From the NCBI RefSeq assembly GCF_004364175.1, contig NZ_SNZW01000011.1, forward strand, positions 868,001 to 932,000: a DNA stretch of 64,000 nt. The letters are read 5' to 3'. The translations under genes were made by a program, and so were the position numbers. The stretch's first letter is position 1. The number at the start of each line of letters is the position of its first letter. Shown here piece by piece: positions 1 to 10,300 of this stretch. The notes under the pieces are model-generated. The model worked only from the letters and a program-made list of their open reading frames with translations, had not been told where the DNA came from and did no database searches. This DNA is from Maribacter caenipelagi. Lineage in GTDB: Bacteria; Bacteroidota; Bacteroidia; Flavobacteriales; Flavobacteriaceae.

Positions 1-190
1 TGAAATCACCAGAGATGTATACCGTTTTGATAAATGGCAAGTGGAATAATTGCTGAGCTAAAGGGGAGTTTTTAGCATCATCAATATTCTTGAATTCGTA
101 ATTTTTTCGTTGAACTAATATGTGATTAGTTTCGAACTTTAATATATTAGGGTTATTGGTTTTAACGACCGTAATTGAATACTCTTTCAT
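1..190 (-). CDS. NifU N-terminal/Nfu-like scaffold protein, 5' part only
   Basis: The first 63 codons of a minus-strand gene start at the ATG at 190 and run off the left window edge with no stop. The translation begins MKEYSITVVKTNNPNILKFE and later reads DAKNSPLAQQLF followed by FIKTVYISGDF. This is the pattern of the Nfu/NifU N-terminal domain (a TxNPNxLKF strand, then AxxSPLAxxLF, then a VFxxxDF strand). In this family the domain sits ahead of the CxxC NifU domain that carries an Fe-S cluster to apo-proteins. The C-terminal cluster-binding part lies outside the window, so its presence is inferred. The gene diverges from the PorP gene at 314 across a 123-nt gap. Confidence 0.75.
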   Translation of the reverse strand, partial: MKEYSITVVKTNNPNILKFETNHILVQRKNYEFKNIDDAKNSPLAQQLFHLPFIKTVYISGDF

Positions 191-313
191 CTCTCAAAAA
201 TTTTAGGCAAAAATACAAAGGAAATCTTAGTTTGCACCTACATAATAATGTTGAGGTTAACTCGTTATAAACTTTATATTAGTGAAACTAAACCCTAGTT
301 TTAAAGTCCCAAG

Positions 314-1336
314 ATGAAATACCATATACTTCTATTGTTTACCGTGCTTTTGATTGGTCTAAAATCTAATGCACAAGAAGGTATTCCTGTTTATTTTGAT
401 TATTTATCTGATAACTACTATTTAGTTTTTCCATCAATGGCCGGTATCGGTGAAGGCGGAAAGATTAGGGCAACTGCTAGAAAGCAATGGTTTGATGTTG
501 ATGATGCACCAAGTTTACAGACTATAAATGCACATTTTCGATTGGGTGATTCCCCTAGTGGTGTTGGTGCAATCATATTTAATGATGCTAACGGTTACCA
601 TTCTCAAACAGGATTGAAATTAACATATGCTCATCACTTAAGAATGGGTGGAGAAGATGTAAGGCAGTTGAATCAACTTTCTTTCGGATTAAGTGCAACA
701 ATTTTACAAAGTAGTTTAGATGAGACCGAGTTTAGGTCAGCTACACCAGATCCAGCAGTTTCTGGTATAAAATTAAGTTCGTCTTACACCAATGTTGATA
801 TCGGTATTTCATATAACTATCAAGAGTTTTATACGCATTTTGCAGTAACAAATGCATTGACAGGAAGTAAAAGAAACTTATATTATAGAGATAGAAATGA
901 CGACCCAGAGGAACTGGTCATTGATAATATTAGAAGATTTTTAGTATCTGCAGGTTATGTTTTTGGAAGAAGTGAATGGCAGTTTGAGCCCTCTATACTT
1001 TTTCAACTGACCGAATTTACAAAGGAAAAAAGCATGGATATTAATGCTAAAGTTTACAAGGATGTAGATTTTGGCCGTATTTGGGGCGGATTGTCATATA
1101 GAAGAAGTTTTGATGGTGCACAGTTTCAAGACGGTACTTCTTTTGGTGAGCAACGTTTGCAATTGGTTACTCCGATTGTTGGTGCAAACTTCAATAACTT
1201 TATGGTATCTTATAATTATTCGTATCAAATGAATGATTATCGTTTTGATAATGGTGGTTTTCACCAAATAACTTTAGGGTATGATTTTGGTCAAAAAGAA
1301 CGTAAATACGATTGTTACTGCCCGGCGGCAAATTAA
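314..1336 (+). CDS. PorP/SprF family type IX secretion system membrane protein
   Basis: A 340-residue protein with a Sec signal peptide (MKYHILLLFTVLLIGLKSNA, cleavage probably before QEG). It continues as alternating aromatic and polar strands typical of an outer-membrane beta-barrel. The opening YFDYLSDNYYLVFPSMAG followed by KIRATARKQW is the PorP/SprF family start, in which a mature N-terminus with a conserved NP/PS-AG turn precedes an R-QW segment. Family members anchor or help export particular type IX cargo proteins at the outer membrane. This copy stands alone, with no adjacent large cargo or OmpA gene, unlike the second copy at 11781. The C-terminus YDCYCPAAN carries two cysteines, which may form a local disulfide. 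Confidence in the family is high; the cargo is unknown. Confidence 0.85.
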   Translation: MKYHILLLFTVLLIGLKSNAQEGIPVYFDYLSDNYYLVFPSMAGIGEGGKIRATARKQWFDVDDAPSLQTINAHFRLGDSPSGVGAIIFNDANGYHSQTGLKLTYAHHLRMGGEDVRQLNQLSFGLSATILQSSLDETEFRSATPDPAVSGIKLSSSYTNVDIGISYNYQEFYTHFAVTNALTGSKRNLYYRDRNDDPEELVIDNIRRFLVSAGYVFGRSEWQFEPSILFQLTEFTKEKSMDINAKVYKDVDFGRIWGGLSYRRSFDGAQFQDGTSFGEQRLQLVTPIVGANFNNFMVSYNYSYQMNDYRFDNGGFHQITLGYDFGQKERKYDCYCPAAN

Positions 1337-1364
1337 AAAGGTCTGCTCATAGTTGAGCAGACCT
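1335..1364 (-). terminator. Rho-independent terminator between convergent genes
   Basis: An 11-bp perfect inverted repeat (AGGTCTGCTCA, loop TAGT, TGAGCAGACCT) lies between the porP-like gene and the convergent vWA gene. On the minus strand the hairpin is followed at once by five T residues, so it most likely ends the vWA transcript. It may also work on the plus strand, where the T-rich tract is weaker. Confidence 0.75.
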
Positions 1365-1373
1365 GGTATTTTA

Positions 1374-2549
1374 TTATTCCCAACTGTAATTTTTAGTCTT
1401 GGCCTGTTTTTTTATGGCTTTTATCATAGCATTTTCAAGGTCTCCTGATTTATCATCTTTTTGATGTTCAGAAATATAGGCTAGTCGTTTCTTATTGTAT
1501 TCTTGTATCTCCTTTTGAATTTCTTCTCTTTCATTCTTTTTTGATTCAACGAAAGTTTTTATCTCTTTTTCATTTTTGCCTTGTAGTTCTTCTGGTAACT
1601 CGTCGTTTTCCACAGAACTTATTTCGAATTCGACATCATCGTAGGCATCGACCAAATCCCACTTTTTATTATTGTATAACCTTGAACTTTTGCTAACTGC
1701 TCTTTTAACAGCAACGGCTTCTTGCATTTCTAAGGCATTACTGTCTTGTACTTCTTGCGCTATAATCTTTGATTTGCCCATAGACCCATAAGAAACGTAT
1801 GTGTTATTCAATCTTGAATTCAGTTTAATAATGATATCATCATAAGGTGTATTAATATGTACTACTTTCTTATTATGATCTATTGCCATGTACTCGCCAC
1901 CAGTTAACGAAGCTCCATTCTTCCAATTGGTGTTTACCCCTAGGTCATAGTTTCCGCAGAAAATAGTATTTACCACTACGTCTTTTTCATTGGCATTCGT
2001 AAGTGCTGTTCTGTAATTATATCTTCCTTGGTCAAAAGGTTCATTGCCAGCAATAAAAATCATACGTAATAAATCAGGATTCTTATTCCACGGTAATTGG
2101 TGTAAAGAGGTCTGTAAAACCTTACCACAATATTCTTCGCCACCATTGGTAGTTAAAGAAAATAGCTTTTCTGAAATCTCATCTAAATCGCTACTAAATC
2201 CTAATACTTGTTGAATGTATCCTTCATTGGCAGAAAGGTTGTCATTTCCATATTGATATAAGGCTATTTGTAAACTAGGTCTGGTATCATTACCGCATTT
2301 GGCATAACTAAACTCGTTTACAATATCCCAAAGTTGAGATTTTGCTTGATTTATTAATCCGTCCATACTATTACTAGTATCCAATAATAAGGCTATTTGA
2401 ACAATATTAGCTTCTTTGTGTTTGTCAGGTTCTATTGCTTGTGCAATTAGTTCAATTGGCTTTTTCTTTTCATTAATATTACATGCATATACTGTTGACA
2501 GTGTTAGTAATGATATGCCTATTGATCCCAGTTGTTTAAATGTTTTCAT
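1374..2549 (-). CDS. von Willebrand factor A domain lipoprotein
   Basis: A 391-residue protein with a hydrophobic signal ending in TVYAC, so Cys23 is a plausible lipidation site. A vWA domain spans roughly residues 47-255. The metal-ion-dependent adhesion site begins LLDTSNSM at Asp57, and a later TNGGEEYCGKV segment supplies the conserved Thr/Gly-Gly-Glu. The C-terminal third (about 290-391) is highly charged and Lys/Glu-rich, probably helical or coiled. Proteins of this kind are usually periplasmic or surface lipoproteins that bind other proteins; the partner here is unknown. The gene stands alone, divergent from the LytS-type kinase. Confidence 0.8.
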   Translation of the reverse strand: MKTFKQLGSIGISLLTLSTVYACNINEKKKPIELIAQAIEPDKHKEANIVQIALLLDTSNSMDGLINQAKSQLWDIVNEFSYAKCGNDTRPSLQIALYQYGNDNLSANEGYIQQVLGFSSDLDEISEKLFSLTTNGGEEYCGKVLQTSLHQLPWNKNPDLLRMIFIAGNEPFDQGRYNYRTALTNANEKDVVVNTIFCGNYDLGVNTNWKNGASLTGGEYMAIDHNKKVVHINTPYDDIIIKLNSRLNNTYVSYGSMGKSKIIAQEVQDSNALEMQEAVAVKRAVSKSSRLYNNKKWDLVDAYDDVEFEISSVENDELPEELQGKNEKEIKTFVESKKNEREEIQKEIQEYNKKRLAYISEHQKDDKSGDLENAMIKAIKKQAKTKNYSWE

Positions 2550-2751
2550 CGTTTCCGTTTTAAATTCAGGACCAAACTAAGGGCAAACTATTTCTTGTAA
2601 TAGGGATAATGAGGGAACTGTGCGTTTCACTTAGTAAAGAGGTATACAGAGTTTGTAAACGTATATATTGATAGGTTGAAAATAGCTTTTATGAATATTT
2701 GTCATTTTTTAGTACCACAATATTCAGCTAAGTTTACCGTAGTTATATCAG

Positions 2752-4956
2752 ATGAAAAATTTTAGTACCTACATATTAATTTGTTTTCTTTTGGGATGGA
2801 GCGTACTTCATTCTCAATCTCAAAACGATGCCCTAAAATTTACTTTAGAGGGTAGGGTAGAAGTTAGAAATACCGGAAGACCAATCTCGGGTGTATCTAT
2901 ATCCAATGATATGGGAGATTATGTAATTACTAACGGACTAGGAGAATTTGAGATTAGAACTAGAATTGGTGATCAGCTTGTTATTCAACATGATGATATT
3001 GAAACCTTAAGGTACGATGTACAGAAGAATGATGATGTGTTGATATTAGTTGAAGATTTTGAATCTTCTGCAATTAGTAGCAGATCAAAATCATTACCAG
3101 ATATCTCGGTTAAACACCAGCAATTATTAAACTCGGCAGAAGAATATAAAGGCCAAGATATTGAAAGAAGTATTGATTTGGTTGCGCAGTCGATCGCAAT
3201 TTTAGGTAAGCGGGGGCGAAAGAAAGAGTTGGCGAGATCGTTATCTAAGCTTGGTGAAATCTATCAATATCATAAACAACTAGATCTTGCTATTGATAAT
3301 TATGAAGATGCTTTAGAAAATAACAAGACCATTTCCACTTCTTTGCTTTTAGCTAAGGCATATAATTTAACAGATAGATTTGATGAGAGCTTGGCATTAT
3401 TAAATCCGTTATTGGATATTAAGTCTATGCCGCCAAACCAAAGTGTAGTGCTTTATGAATTGCTAGGCGATGCTAAAAAAGGAAATGGTAGAACACAAGA
3501 AGCTTTAGACTTGTATAATAGAGGATTGTTGATTGCCGACAAGAATCAGATTACATCAAAGATGATCGATCTAAATTCTAAAATCGGCGATACCTATTCT
3601 TTGGGAAATCAGAATATGGAGGCTGAAGCTTATTATGATAGTTCATTAGAACTTGCAACTCAATCTGCACCCAAAAGAGCTTTGCAAGAAAAAGAAAAGG
3701 TAGCAGATTTCTACAATACAAAAAGTCGATTCAATGAAGAAATCAATATGCGTAAAAGTAGTCTTCAAGAATTAAAAAAGCTTAATTCGCCAAATGCCGG
3801 AGTTAAGAAATTAGAACTTGGCGATACAATAACATCTCAGCGTATAAATTATAAAATTGCAAATGCCTACATCTCTCAAGATAAGTATAACGAAGCTATT
3901 CCGTTCTTAGAGAAAAGTATAGTTGAGGCAGATTCAGATGATGATTTGGTAGTACAAAAAGATGCTACCAGAAAACTGTCCGAAGTATATAAAGTAAAGG
4001 GAGATTTTACAAAAGCTTTAGATACATATCAAACTTATGTAGCATTAGTAGATTCTTTATATGTACGTAAAGAACAAGAGATTTCAAGGGCAACCCGTTT
4101 TAATAGGGAGATTTCAAGTGCACAAAATAGACTTACTGGTTTAGAGCAAGAACGAGAACTGTCTCAGAGTAAATATGATTTAGCACTTACTGAGCAAGCA
4201 CTGGTTAAAGAAAGTAATAAGCGCCAACAACTGATCATTTATTCTCTCATATTCGGACTACTATTAACCCTTCTGGCAGCTTTTTTCTTTTACCGTAGTA
4301 ATCAGCAACAAAAATTGGCAAATAATTTATTGGCGTTGAAATCGTTACGATCGCAGATGAACCCGCATTTTATATTCAATGCGTTGAATTCGGTAAATAA
4401 CTTCATTTCTAAAAGTGATGAACGTAGCGCTAATAGATATCTAAGTGATTTTTCAAAGTTAATGCGCTCTGTACTTGAAAATTCTGAGGAAGATTTTATT
4501 CCGTTAGAAAAAGAATTACAGCAGTTAGAACTTTATATAAAATTAGAACATTCTCGTTTTGAAGATAAGTTCGATTACCAAATAAATGTTGATGAGAATG
4601 TTCAGGTGTCCAAGTTTCAGATTCCGCCCATGTTACTGCAGCCTTATATAGAAAATGCCATTTGGCACGGTCTACGTTATAGGGATGAAAAAGGGGAGCT
4701 ATTGATCAACATAAAGGAGAATACTGCAGATTCTATAATTATATCTATTACAGATAATGGTATTGGAAGAAAGAAATCTGCCGAGATCAAAACCCAAAAC
4801 CAACGCAGACAAAAATCTAAGGGTATGGGTATCATAAAAAAACGAGTGGCAATTTTAAACGATATGTATACCGATAAGGTAGATATTAAAATTTCAGACT
4901 TACAGTCAGACGGTACAGGAACTAAAGTCCTATTCATTTTAAAAAGAGAAAAATGA
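2752..4956 (+). CDS. LytS-type sensor histidine kinase with regulatory beta-sandwich and TPR repeats
   Basis: A 734-residue membrane sensor kinase. Visible in order: signal peptide (1-23), a carboxypeptidase-regulatory-like beta-sandwich (about 30-95, with GRPISGVSISND), tetratricopeptide repeats (about 120-430), a coiled coil (about 435-490), one membrane segment (about 494-514), a His_kinase domain with RSQMNPHFIFNALNS (phospho-acceptor His539) and a HATPase domain (about 620-734, with NAIWHGLRYR and TDNGIGRKKS). This is the TPR/LytS arrangement common in Bacteroidota, in which an exported sensor region signals through one helix. It overlaps the next gene, a LytTR response regulator, by 4 nt (ATGA), so the two form a two-component pair. 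The stimulus is unknown. Confidence 0.93.
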   Translation: MKNFSTYILICFLLGWSVLHSQSQNDALKFTLEGRVEVRNTGRPISGVSISNDMGDYVITNGLGEFEIRTRIGDQLVIQHDDIETLRYDVQKNDDVLILVEDFESSAISSRSKSLPDISVKHQQLLNSAEEYKGQDIERSIDLVAQSIAILGKRGRKKELARSLSKLGEIYQYHKQLDLAIDNYEDALENNKTISTSLLLAKAYNLTDRFDESLALLNPLLDIKSMPPNQSVVLYELLGDAKKGNGRTQEALDLYNRGLLIADKNQITSKMIDLNSKIGDTYSLGNQNMEAEAYYDSSLELATQSAPKRALQEKEKVADFYNTKSRFNEEINMRKSSLQELKKLNSPNAGVKKLELGDTITSQRINYKIANAYISQDKYNEAIPFLEKSIVEADSDDDLVVQKDATRKLSEVYKVKGDFTKALDTYQTYVALVDSLYVRKEQEISRATRFNREISSAQNRLTGLEQERELSQSKYDLALTEQALVKESNKRQQLIIYSLIFGLLLTLLAAFFFYRSNQQQKLANNLLALKSLRSQMNPHFIFNALNSVNNFISKSDERSANRYLSDFSKLMRSVLENSEEDFIPLEKELQQLELYIKLEHSRFEDKFDYQINVDENVQVSKFQIPPMLLQPYIENAIWHGLRYRDEKGELLINIKENTADSIIISITDNGIGRKKSAEIKTQNQRRQKSKGMGIIKKRVAILNDMYTDKVDIKISDLQSDGTGTKVLFILKREK

Positions 4957-5684
4957 GCTTAAACGCAATTTTAGTAGAAGATGAGGCAAATAGTAGGGAG
5001 ATTCTAAGAAATTATATTGCTAAATATTGCCCCAGTATAAATTTATTAGGGGAGGCTTCATCAATTAAAGAGGCTTTAGTATTGATTGAAAACAATCATC
5101 TGGACTTAGTATTTTTAGATGTGGAGATGCCTTTTGGTAATGCGTTTGATCTGCTAGATCAATTACCAGATAGAACATTTGAGACTGTTTTTGTCACTGC
5201 ATATGACCATTATGCTAAAGATGCCTTGAACAACCATGCCGCATATTATTTAACTAAACCCATTAATATAGATGAGTTGGTAAATGCCGTAGATTATGTG
5301 GAAGGTGTTAGAGAAAAAGAAGCAAGTTTAGAAGGAGAGGTGCTAAGCACAAAATCTAACGGAGTAGAAGGGAAGTTAACATTGCCCCAGCAAGACGGGT
5401 TTCAGGTTTTGAATATTGCCGAAATATTGTATTGCAAGGCAGATGATAATTATACGGAGATTTACTTGTTGAACAAGAAGATATTGGTAAGTAAAACATT
5501 GAAGTATTTTGAGGATGCTTTAACTGATTATCCTTTTGCACGTGTACATAAATCTTTTTTAGTGAACGTAAACGAGGTTGTAAAGTATCGAAAAGGAAAG
5601 GGCGGTAGCGTGGTTATGTCCAACGGAAAAGAAGTGATGGTCTCTGCATCAAAGAAGAAAGATTTTCTATCCTATTTTAATTAA
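4953..5684 (+). CDS. LytTR-family DNA-binding response regulator
   Basis: A 243-residue regulator. The receiver domain (residues 1-125) has acidic residues E9, D10 and E11, phospho-acceptor Asp56 in VFLDVEMP, a Thr in the VTAYD strand and Lys in LTKPI. A LytTR DNA-binding domain follows at about 140-243, with the typical LYCKADDNYTEIY and FARVHKSFLVNV segments. Translation is probably coupled to the kinase gene because its ATG overlaps the kinase stop. It should be phosphorylated by that kinase and bind direct repeats in target promoters; targets cannot be read from this window. Confidence 0.95.
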   Translation: MSLNAILVEDEANSREILRNYIAKYCPSINLLGEASSIKEALVLIENNHLDLVFLDVEMPFGNAFDLLDQLPDRTFETVFVTAYDHYAKDALNNHAAYYLTKPINIDELVNAVDYVEGVREKEASLEGEVLSTKSNGVEGKLTLPQQDGFQVLNIAEILYCKADDNYTEIYLLNKKILVSKTLKYFEDALTDYPFARVHKSFLVNVNEVVKYRKGKGGSVVMSNGKEVMVSASKKKDFLSYFN

Positions 5685-5694
5685 AAGAATTACA

Positions 5695-6204
5695 ATGATA
5701 AAAGCTGTTAGAGGTAAAGAACCAATTATAGGTAATGATTGCTTTATTGCTGAAAATGCAACTATAGTAGGTGAAGTAAGTATGGGTCAGCAATGTAGTG
5801 TGTGGTTTAATGCAGTACTACGTGGCGATGTACATTTTATAAAAATGGGCGATAAGGTTAATGTACAAGATGGAGCCGTAATTCATTGTACGTATTTAAA
5901 GTCTCCTACTACAATTGGTAATAATGTATCTATAGGGCATAATGCTATTGTACATGGATGTACGATACATGATAATGTTTTAGTAGGTATGGGAAGTATT
6001 ATAATGGATGATTGCGTTGTTGAAAGTAATAGTATTATAGCAGCCGGAGCAGTTCTTACAAAAGGGACTCATGTGCCATCTGGAAGTATTTTTGCAGGTA
6101 TGCCAGCAAAGAAGATAAAAGATATTAGTCCTGAATTAAGTTCTGGAGAAATCAATAGAATTGCTGAAGCGTATACCATGTATTCCGGTTGGTTTAAGGA
6201 ATAA
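5695..6204 (+). CDS. Gamma carbonic anhydrase family protein (left-handed beta-helix)
   Basis: A 169-residue protein built from hexapeptide repeats forming a left-handed beta-helix, with a short C-terminal helix (LSSGEINRIAEAYTMYSGW). The three zinc-binding histidines of the gamma carbonic anhydrase/YrdA/PaaY family are present as His64 (AVIHC) and His82 and His87 (IGHNAIVHGC). The RGD at 43-45 and VQDG at 57-60 are also family marks. Family members include both true CO2 hydratases and proteins without measured activity, so catalysis is an inference. It starts 10 nt after the response regulator and is probably co-transcribed with the two-component pair, with no obvious functional link. Confidence 0.9.
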   Translation: MIKAVRGKEPIIGNDCFIAENATIVGEVSMGQQCSVWFNAVLRGDVHFIKMGDKVNVQDGAVIHCTYLKSPTTIGNNVSIGHNAIVHGCTIHDNVLVGMGSIIMDDCVVESNSIIAAGAVLTKGTHVPSGSIFAGMPAKKIKDISPELSSGEINRIAEAYTMYSGWFKE

Positions 6205-6231
6205 AGGTTGACTCAAAAAGTCAATTGCCTG

Positions 6232-6260
6232 TTGCAATCTATCTAAATTATGTACTTTTG
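6232..6260 (+). promoter_or_regulatory. Bacteroidota-type promoter for fabD
   Basis: A TTG (6232-6234) and a TACTTTTG -7 element (6253-6260) are separated by 18 nt. This matches the flavobacterial consensus TTG-N17-20-TAnnTTTG. The -7 element ends 20 nt before the fabD ATG, giving a very short predicted leader. Confidence 0.7.
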
Positions 6261-6280
6261 AGCCACCAAAACTAAAAGTT

Positions 6281-7168
6281 ATGAACGCGTATGTTTTTCC
6301 TGGGCAAGGTGCTCAATTTGTTGGAATGGGTTTAGATTTATATGAGAAATACCCAATTGCAAAGGAGTTGTTTTTAAAGGCAAATGAAATATTAGGCTTT
6401 GAGATTACAGAGGTAATGTTCAGAGGTACCGCCGAAGGTTTAAAAGAGACCAAGGTTACCCAACCTGCAATATTCCTACATTCGGTTATACTAAGCAAGG
6501 TAATGGGAGATACTTTTAAGCCAGATATGGTTGCTGGTCATTCTTTAGGTGAGTTTTCTGCATTGGTGGCGAATAATACCTTAAGTTTTGAAGACGGATT
6601 AAAATTGGTTTCTCAACGAGCTTTGGCAATGCAGAAAGCATGTGAGTTAAAGCCGTCGACAATGGCTGCCGTTTTAGGTTTGGAAGATGCCGTGGTAGAA
6701 AAAGTTTGTGAAGAAATATCAGGTATTGTGGTAGCTGCAAATTATAACTGTCCTGGTCAATTGGTAATTTCCGGTGAAGTATCGGCAGTAGAAGAAGCTT
6801 GTGAAAAATTAAAAGAAGCAGGAGCCAGACGTGCTTTGATGCTTCCTGTGGGTGGAGCTTTCCACTCACCTCTAATGGAACCTGCTAGAGAAGAGTTAGC
6901 TGCGGCAATAGCAAATACTACTTTCTCGACACCTAGTTGCCCGATCTATCAGAATGTGCCGACAACTGCAGTGAATAGTGCAGAGGAGATTAAAAAGAAT
7001 CTAATGCTGCAATTGACAGCTCCTGTAAAATGGACTCAGAGTGTACAGCAAATGGTAAAAGATGGAGCTACGGTTTTTACTGAAATAGGTCCGGGTAAGG
7101 TATTACAAGGATTGGTAAGAAAAATTGAACCTAGCGTTACTACCCAAGCCCCAGAGCTAACAGAGTAA
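6281..7168 (+). CDS. fabD: Malonyl-CoA:ACP transacylase
   Basis: A 295-residue enzyme that moves malonyl groups from CoA to acyl carrier protein for fatty acid synthesis in the cytosol. The N-terminal FPGQGAQFVGMG motif, the nucleophile elbow GHSLGE with Ser88, Arg113 in SQRALAM and the catalytic His195 in GGAFHSPLM are all in place. Length matches the family (about 290-310). No other fatty acid synthesis gene lies next to it; the ketoacyl synthase III homologue in this window is 38 kb away. It has its own promoter-like element just upstream. Confidence 0.97.
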   Translation: MNAYVFPGQGAQFVGMGLDLYEKYPIAKELFLKANEILGFEITEVMFRGTAEGLKETKVTQPAIFLHSVILSKVMGDTFKPDMVAGHSLGEFSALVANNTLSFEDGLKLVSQRALAMQKACELKPSTMAAVLGLEDAVVEKVCEEISGIVVAANYNCPGQLVISGEVSAVEEACEKLKEAGARRALMLPVGGAFHSPLMEPAREELAAAIANTTFSTPSCPIYQNVPTTAVNSAEEIKKNLMLQLTAPVKWTQSVQQMVKDGATVFTEIGPGKVLQGLVRKIEPSVTTQAPELTE

Positions 7169-7263
7169 CCATTGTTTCCTTAATATTACCATTTAACCTA
7201 TAAATCTTTTTTTCAACTGTTTCTGAGCGGTTTACCTTGATTTTTTTGTAATATTGAGACCCT

Positions 7264-7271
7264 TATTTTTG
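7264..7271 (+). promoter_or_regulatory. Possible -7 element upstream of the type IX cargo cassette
   Basis: TATTTTTG fits the TAnnTTTG consensus. A TTTG at 7245-7248 lies only 15 nt upstream, which is short for a -33 element, so this is a weak call. It would serve the three-gene cargo/PorP/OmpA cassette. Confidence 0.35.
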
Positions 7272-7326
7272 GTTGTGGATTTAGAAAATCCTCCAGCCTT
7301 ACTTGTTGGGAATGATAAAGAATGCT

Positions 7327-10300
7327 ATGAAAATAAGTATACATAATAATTTTTTAACTCCTCATATTAGCAGGAGTTTAAAGAAATCCCTTTTTGTTTT
7401 TGGATTCCTTTTTTTAGGTGCTTTTTCGCAGATTGTTTCTGCTCAGTTTGTTAGTCTAAATGTTTTAGATTCTGATGCTGGTGAGTTGGGAGGAAATCCT
7501 GGGTCTTTTAGGGTTAGTTTGTCAAGTACAAGGCTTGTTGATACTGAAATTGAGGTATTAGTAGATCAATCTGTGTCCACGGCAACTGCAGGAACTTCCG
7601 CAGCAAATGGAGATCGCTCCTCAATAAATGGAGCGATAGTGATTCCTGCTAATACATTAAGTTTTATTATTAGCGTGTCAGTTTTTGATGATAATTTGGT
7701 TGAGGGTAATGAAATAATAAAGCTTGATTTAATTTCTACTTCTGGTACTACTACAATAAATCCGTTCTCAAATACTGCAACTTTGGTTATTTTAGATGAT
7801 GATTTCGCCAATTTAAGTATTAATGATGTTGTTGCCGATGAAGGCGATGGTTTGGTTTTTACGATATCCTCAGATGAGTCCGTAGCATATGATTATAACG
7901 TTCAAGTCGATTTTTCTGGAGGAGATGCAACAGGCGGTGGAAATGGAATTAATCATCCTCAAGATTATAATAGTAACTCTCAAACTATTACTTTTCCGGA
8001 AGGTTCTACTTCGCAAACTTTTTCAGTGCCAACGGGCAATGATAATGTTATAGAGGATGATGAGACGTTCGGAGCTCAAATAGTGAGTGCCACTAACGAG
8101 AATGTTAATGTGGGAGCTGCGTCAAAAGGAACTATTGTCAATGATGATTTTCCAGGTGTAAACGTAAGCGCTATTAATGGTGATACAGGTGAAGATGGTT
8201 CGACAGCCACTTTTAATGTTACTTTAGATTCGCAGCCAACCGCAGCTGTTTCTGTTCTTTTGTCAAGTAATAATACAGATGAAGGTACTGTACCTACTTC
8301 GGTGACAATTCCTATAGCAGATTGGGATACTGGTACTCTTGTAACCGTTACTGGTGTTGATGATGCCATTGTTGATGGTGATATTTCATATTCGATTATT
8401 ACGGGGAATGTTACCTCTGCCGATACTAATTATAATGCCTTAGTAGGTGGTGATGTTGCAAATGTACCTGTAGTAAATATTGATAATGATATCATATTTG
8501 TTACTTCAGTGGTTTCTTCCATAGCTACAGCCAATGAAAGCCCTGTATCTAATGGTGTTTTTACAATAAGTTTAGATGAAAATAATACAACTGGTGCACC
8601 AGTTGTCGTAAATTATAATATTACTGGTACTGCGACATCTGGCTCGGATTTTACAGCTTTAGGTGGTTCGGTTTCAATACCAAACAATGCAGATTCAGGG
8701 ATTGTTAACGTCGTTCCGATCAATGATACCGATATAGAGGCTAATGAAAGCGTAATATTAACTCTTACGAACGGTTCGGGTTATACTGTAGGAACACCAA
8801 ACAATGCTACAGTGTTTATAGTAAGTGAAGACAATTACGTTGCACAAATCACAGCTTCAGATGATACTGCTGCCGAGAGTAATGGAGCGGTTTCCCCGGG
8901 TGAGATTACCATTGGTTTAAGTGCTCCGAATAATACCGGTGGTACTATAACCATTAATTATATAATTAGTGGAACTGCAGCTAATGGTACGGACTATACT
9001 GCCATTAATGCCAATGCAGTTAATATACCAAATGGTCAACAAGAGGTTGAAATTGACATTTTACCAATAAATGATGCAATTCAAGAAGGTACTGAAACCG
9101 TAATATTGACTTTGACTACAGGTGCTGGTTATATTTTGGGAGCTGCAGCTACCAGAACAGCTACAGTTGAAATTGACGATAATGATCAGGCAACATTAAC
9201 TATTTCAGATGTATCTTTAAATGAAGATGATCCAGCAGGTGAAATGGAATTTGATGTTGTTCTTGATTTAGCTGTTGTTGGTGGTACAACAGTAACTTAT
9301 TCCTTTTTTGATGATACGGCTACAGGTGGAGGTACAGATTATACGGGTACTAATGGTTCGCTGGTTTTTGCAGGTACAGCAAACGAAATCCAAACAATTA
9401 CAGTACCTATTATTAATGACGCTGTTCTAGAAAATACAGAAGCATTTACGGTTCAACTTGGTTTGCCAACCAATAATGTACAAAGAGCCGGTGGGGGTAC
9501 GGCTATAGGTACCATTCAAGATGATGATAATTGTGTTGCTGCTCCAACACTTGATACAACAGTTTCAAATATCTATTGTGTAGAGACAGCTGGCGATGAT
9601 TTTTCTGCAAACTTATTCGATTATACAAATAGCGCAGCTCCTGCCGGAACAGTTTTAACTTGGAGTAGGGTTTCTAATCCTTTAAATACGAATTCGCACT
9701 TAACAGTTGCTGAAGCTCAAGATGTAGGTTTACCCGCTTCTTATTATGGTTTTTTCTATGATGAAGCCAATGATTGTGCTAGTGGTACTATAGAAGTTCA
9801 AATAGTCCGAAATGTGCTACCACAATTAGCTGTAATCAATGATAACGAGCGTTGTGGTCCTGGTACTTTATTATTAAGTGTTGAGCCAACTGATGGTGCT
9901 TCTGTAAATTGGTATGATTCTTTGGATGCGGTTACCCCAATTGCAATGGGTGAAACATTTACAACTCCTTCTTTGAACGCAACGGCAACCTATTATGTTG
10001 AGGCTAACGAAAACGGATGTACCACAGAAAGACAGCCTGTTATTGCAAGAATAGGGGCTCAAGCCTCTACTGGCACGGCAACAAACGGTTCTATTTGTAA
10101 TGTAGCTGCGAACGGACTTACAACGATAGATTTAGATACGAGGCTTGCAGATGCTGACCCCGGAGTGTGGATTTTTGTTTCAGGTCCTGAAACCAGTGTG
10201 GATATTAGTTCTACCAATGTGGTGGAATTTGAAGGAGCTACTTCGGGTGCTTATGTTTTTAGCTACACTACCACTAATTCAACAGCACCTTGTGAAAATC

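Noticed and set aside
8076-8369. 97-codon minus-strand frame inside the Calx-beta region, and similar frames at 7566, 10545 and 10881
   Set aside because: They are mirror frames of repetitive Thr/Ser/Val codons in the giant secreted protein gene.
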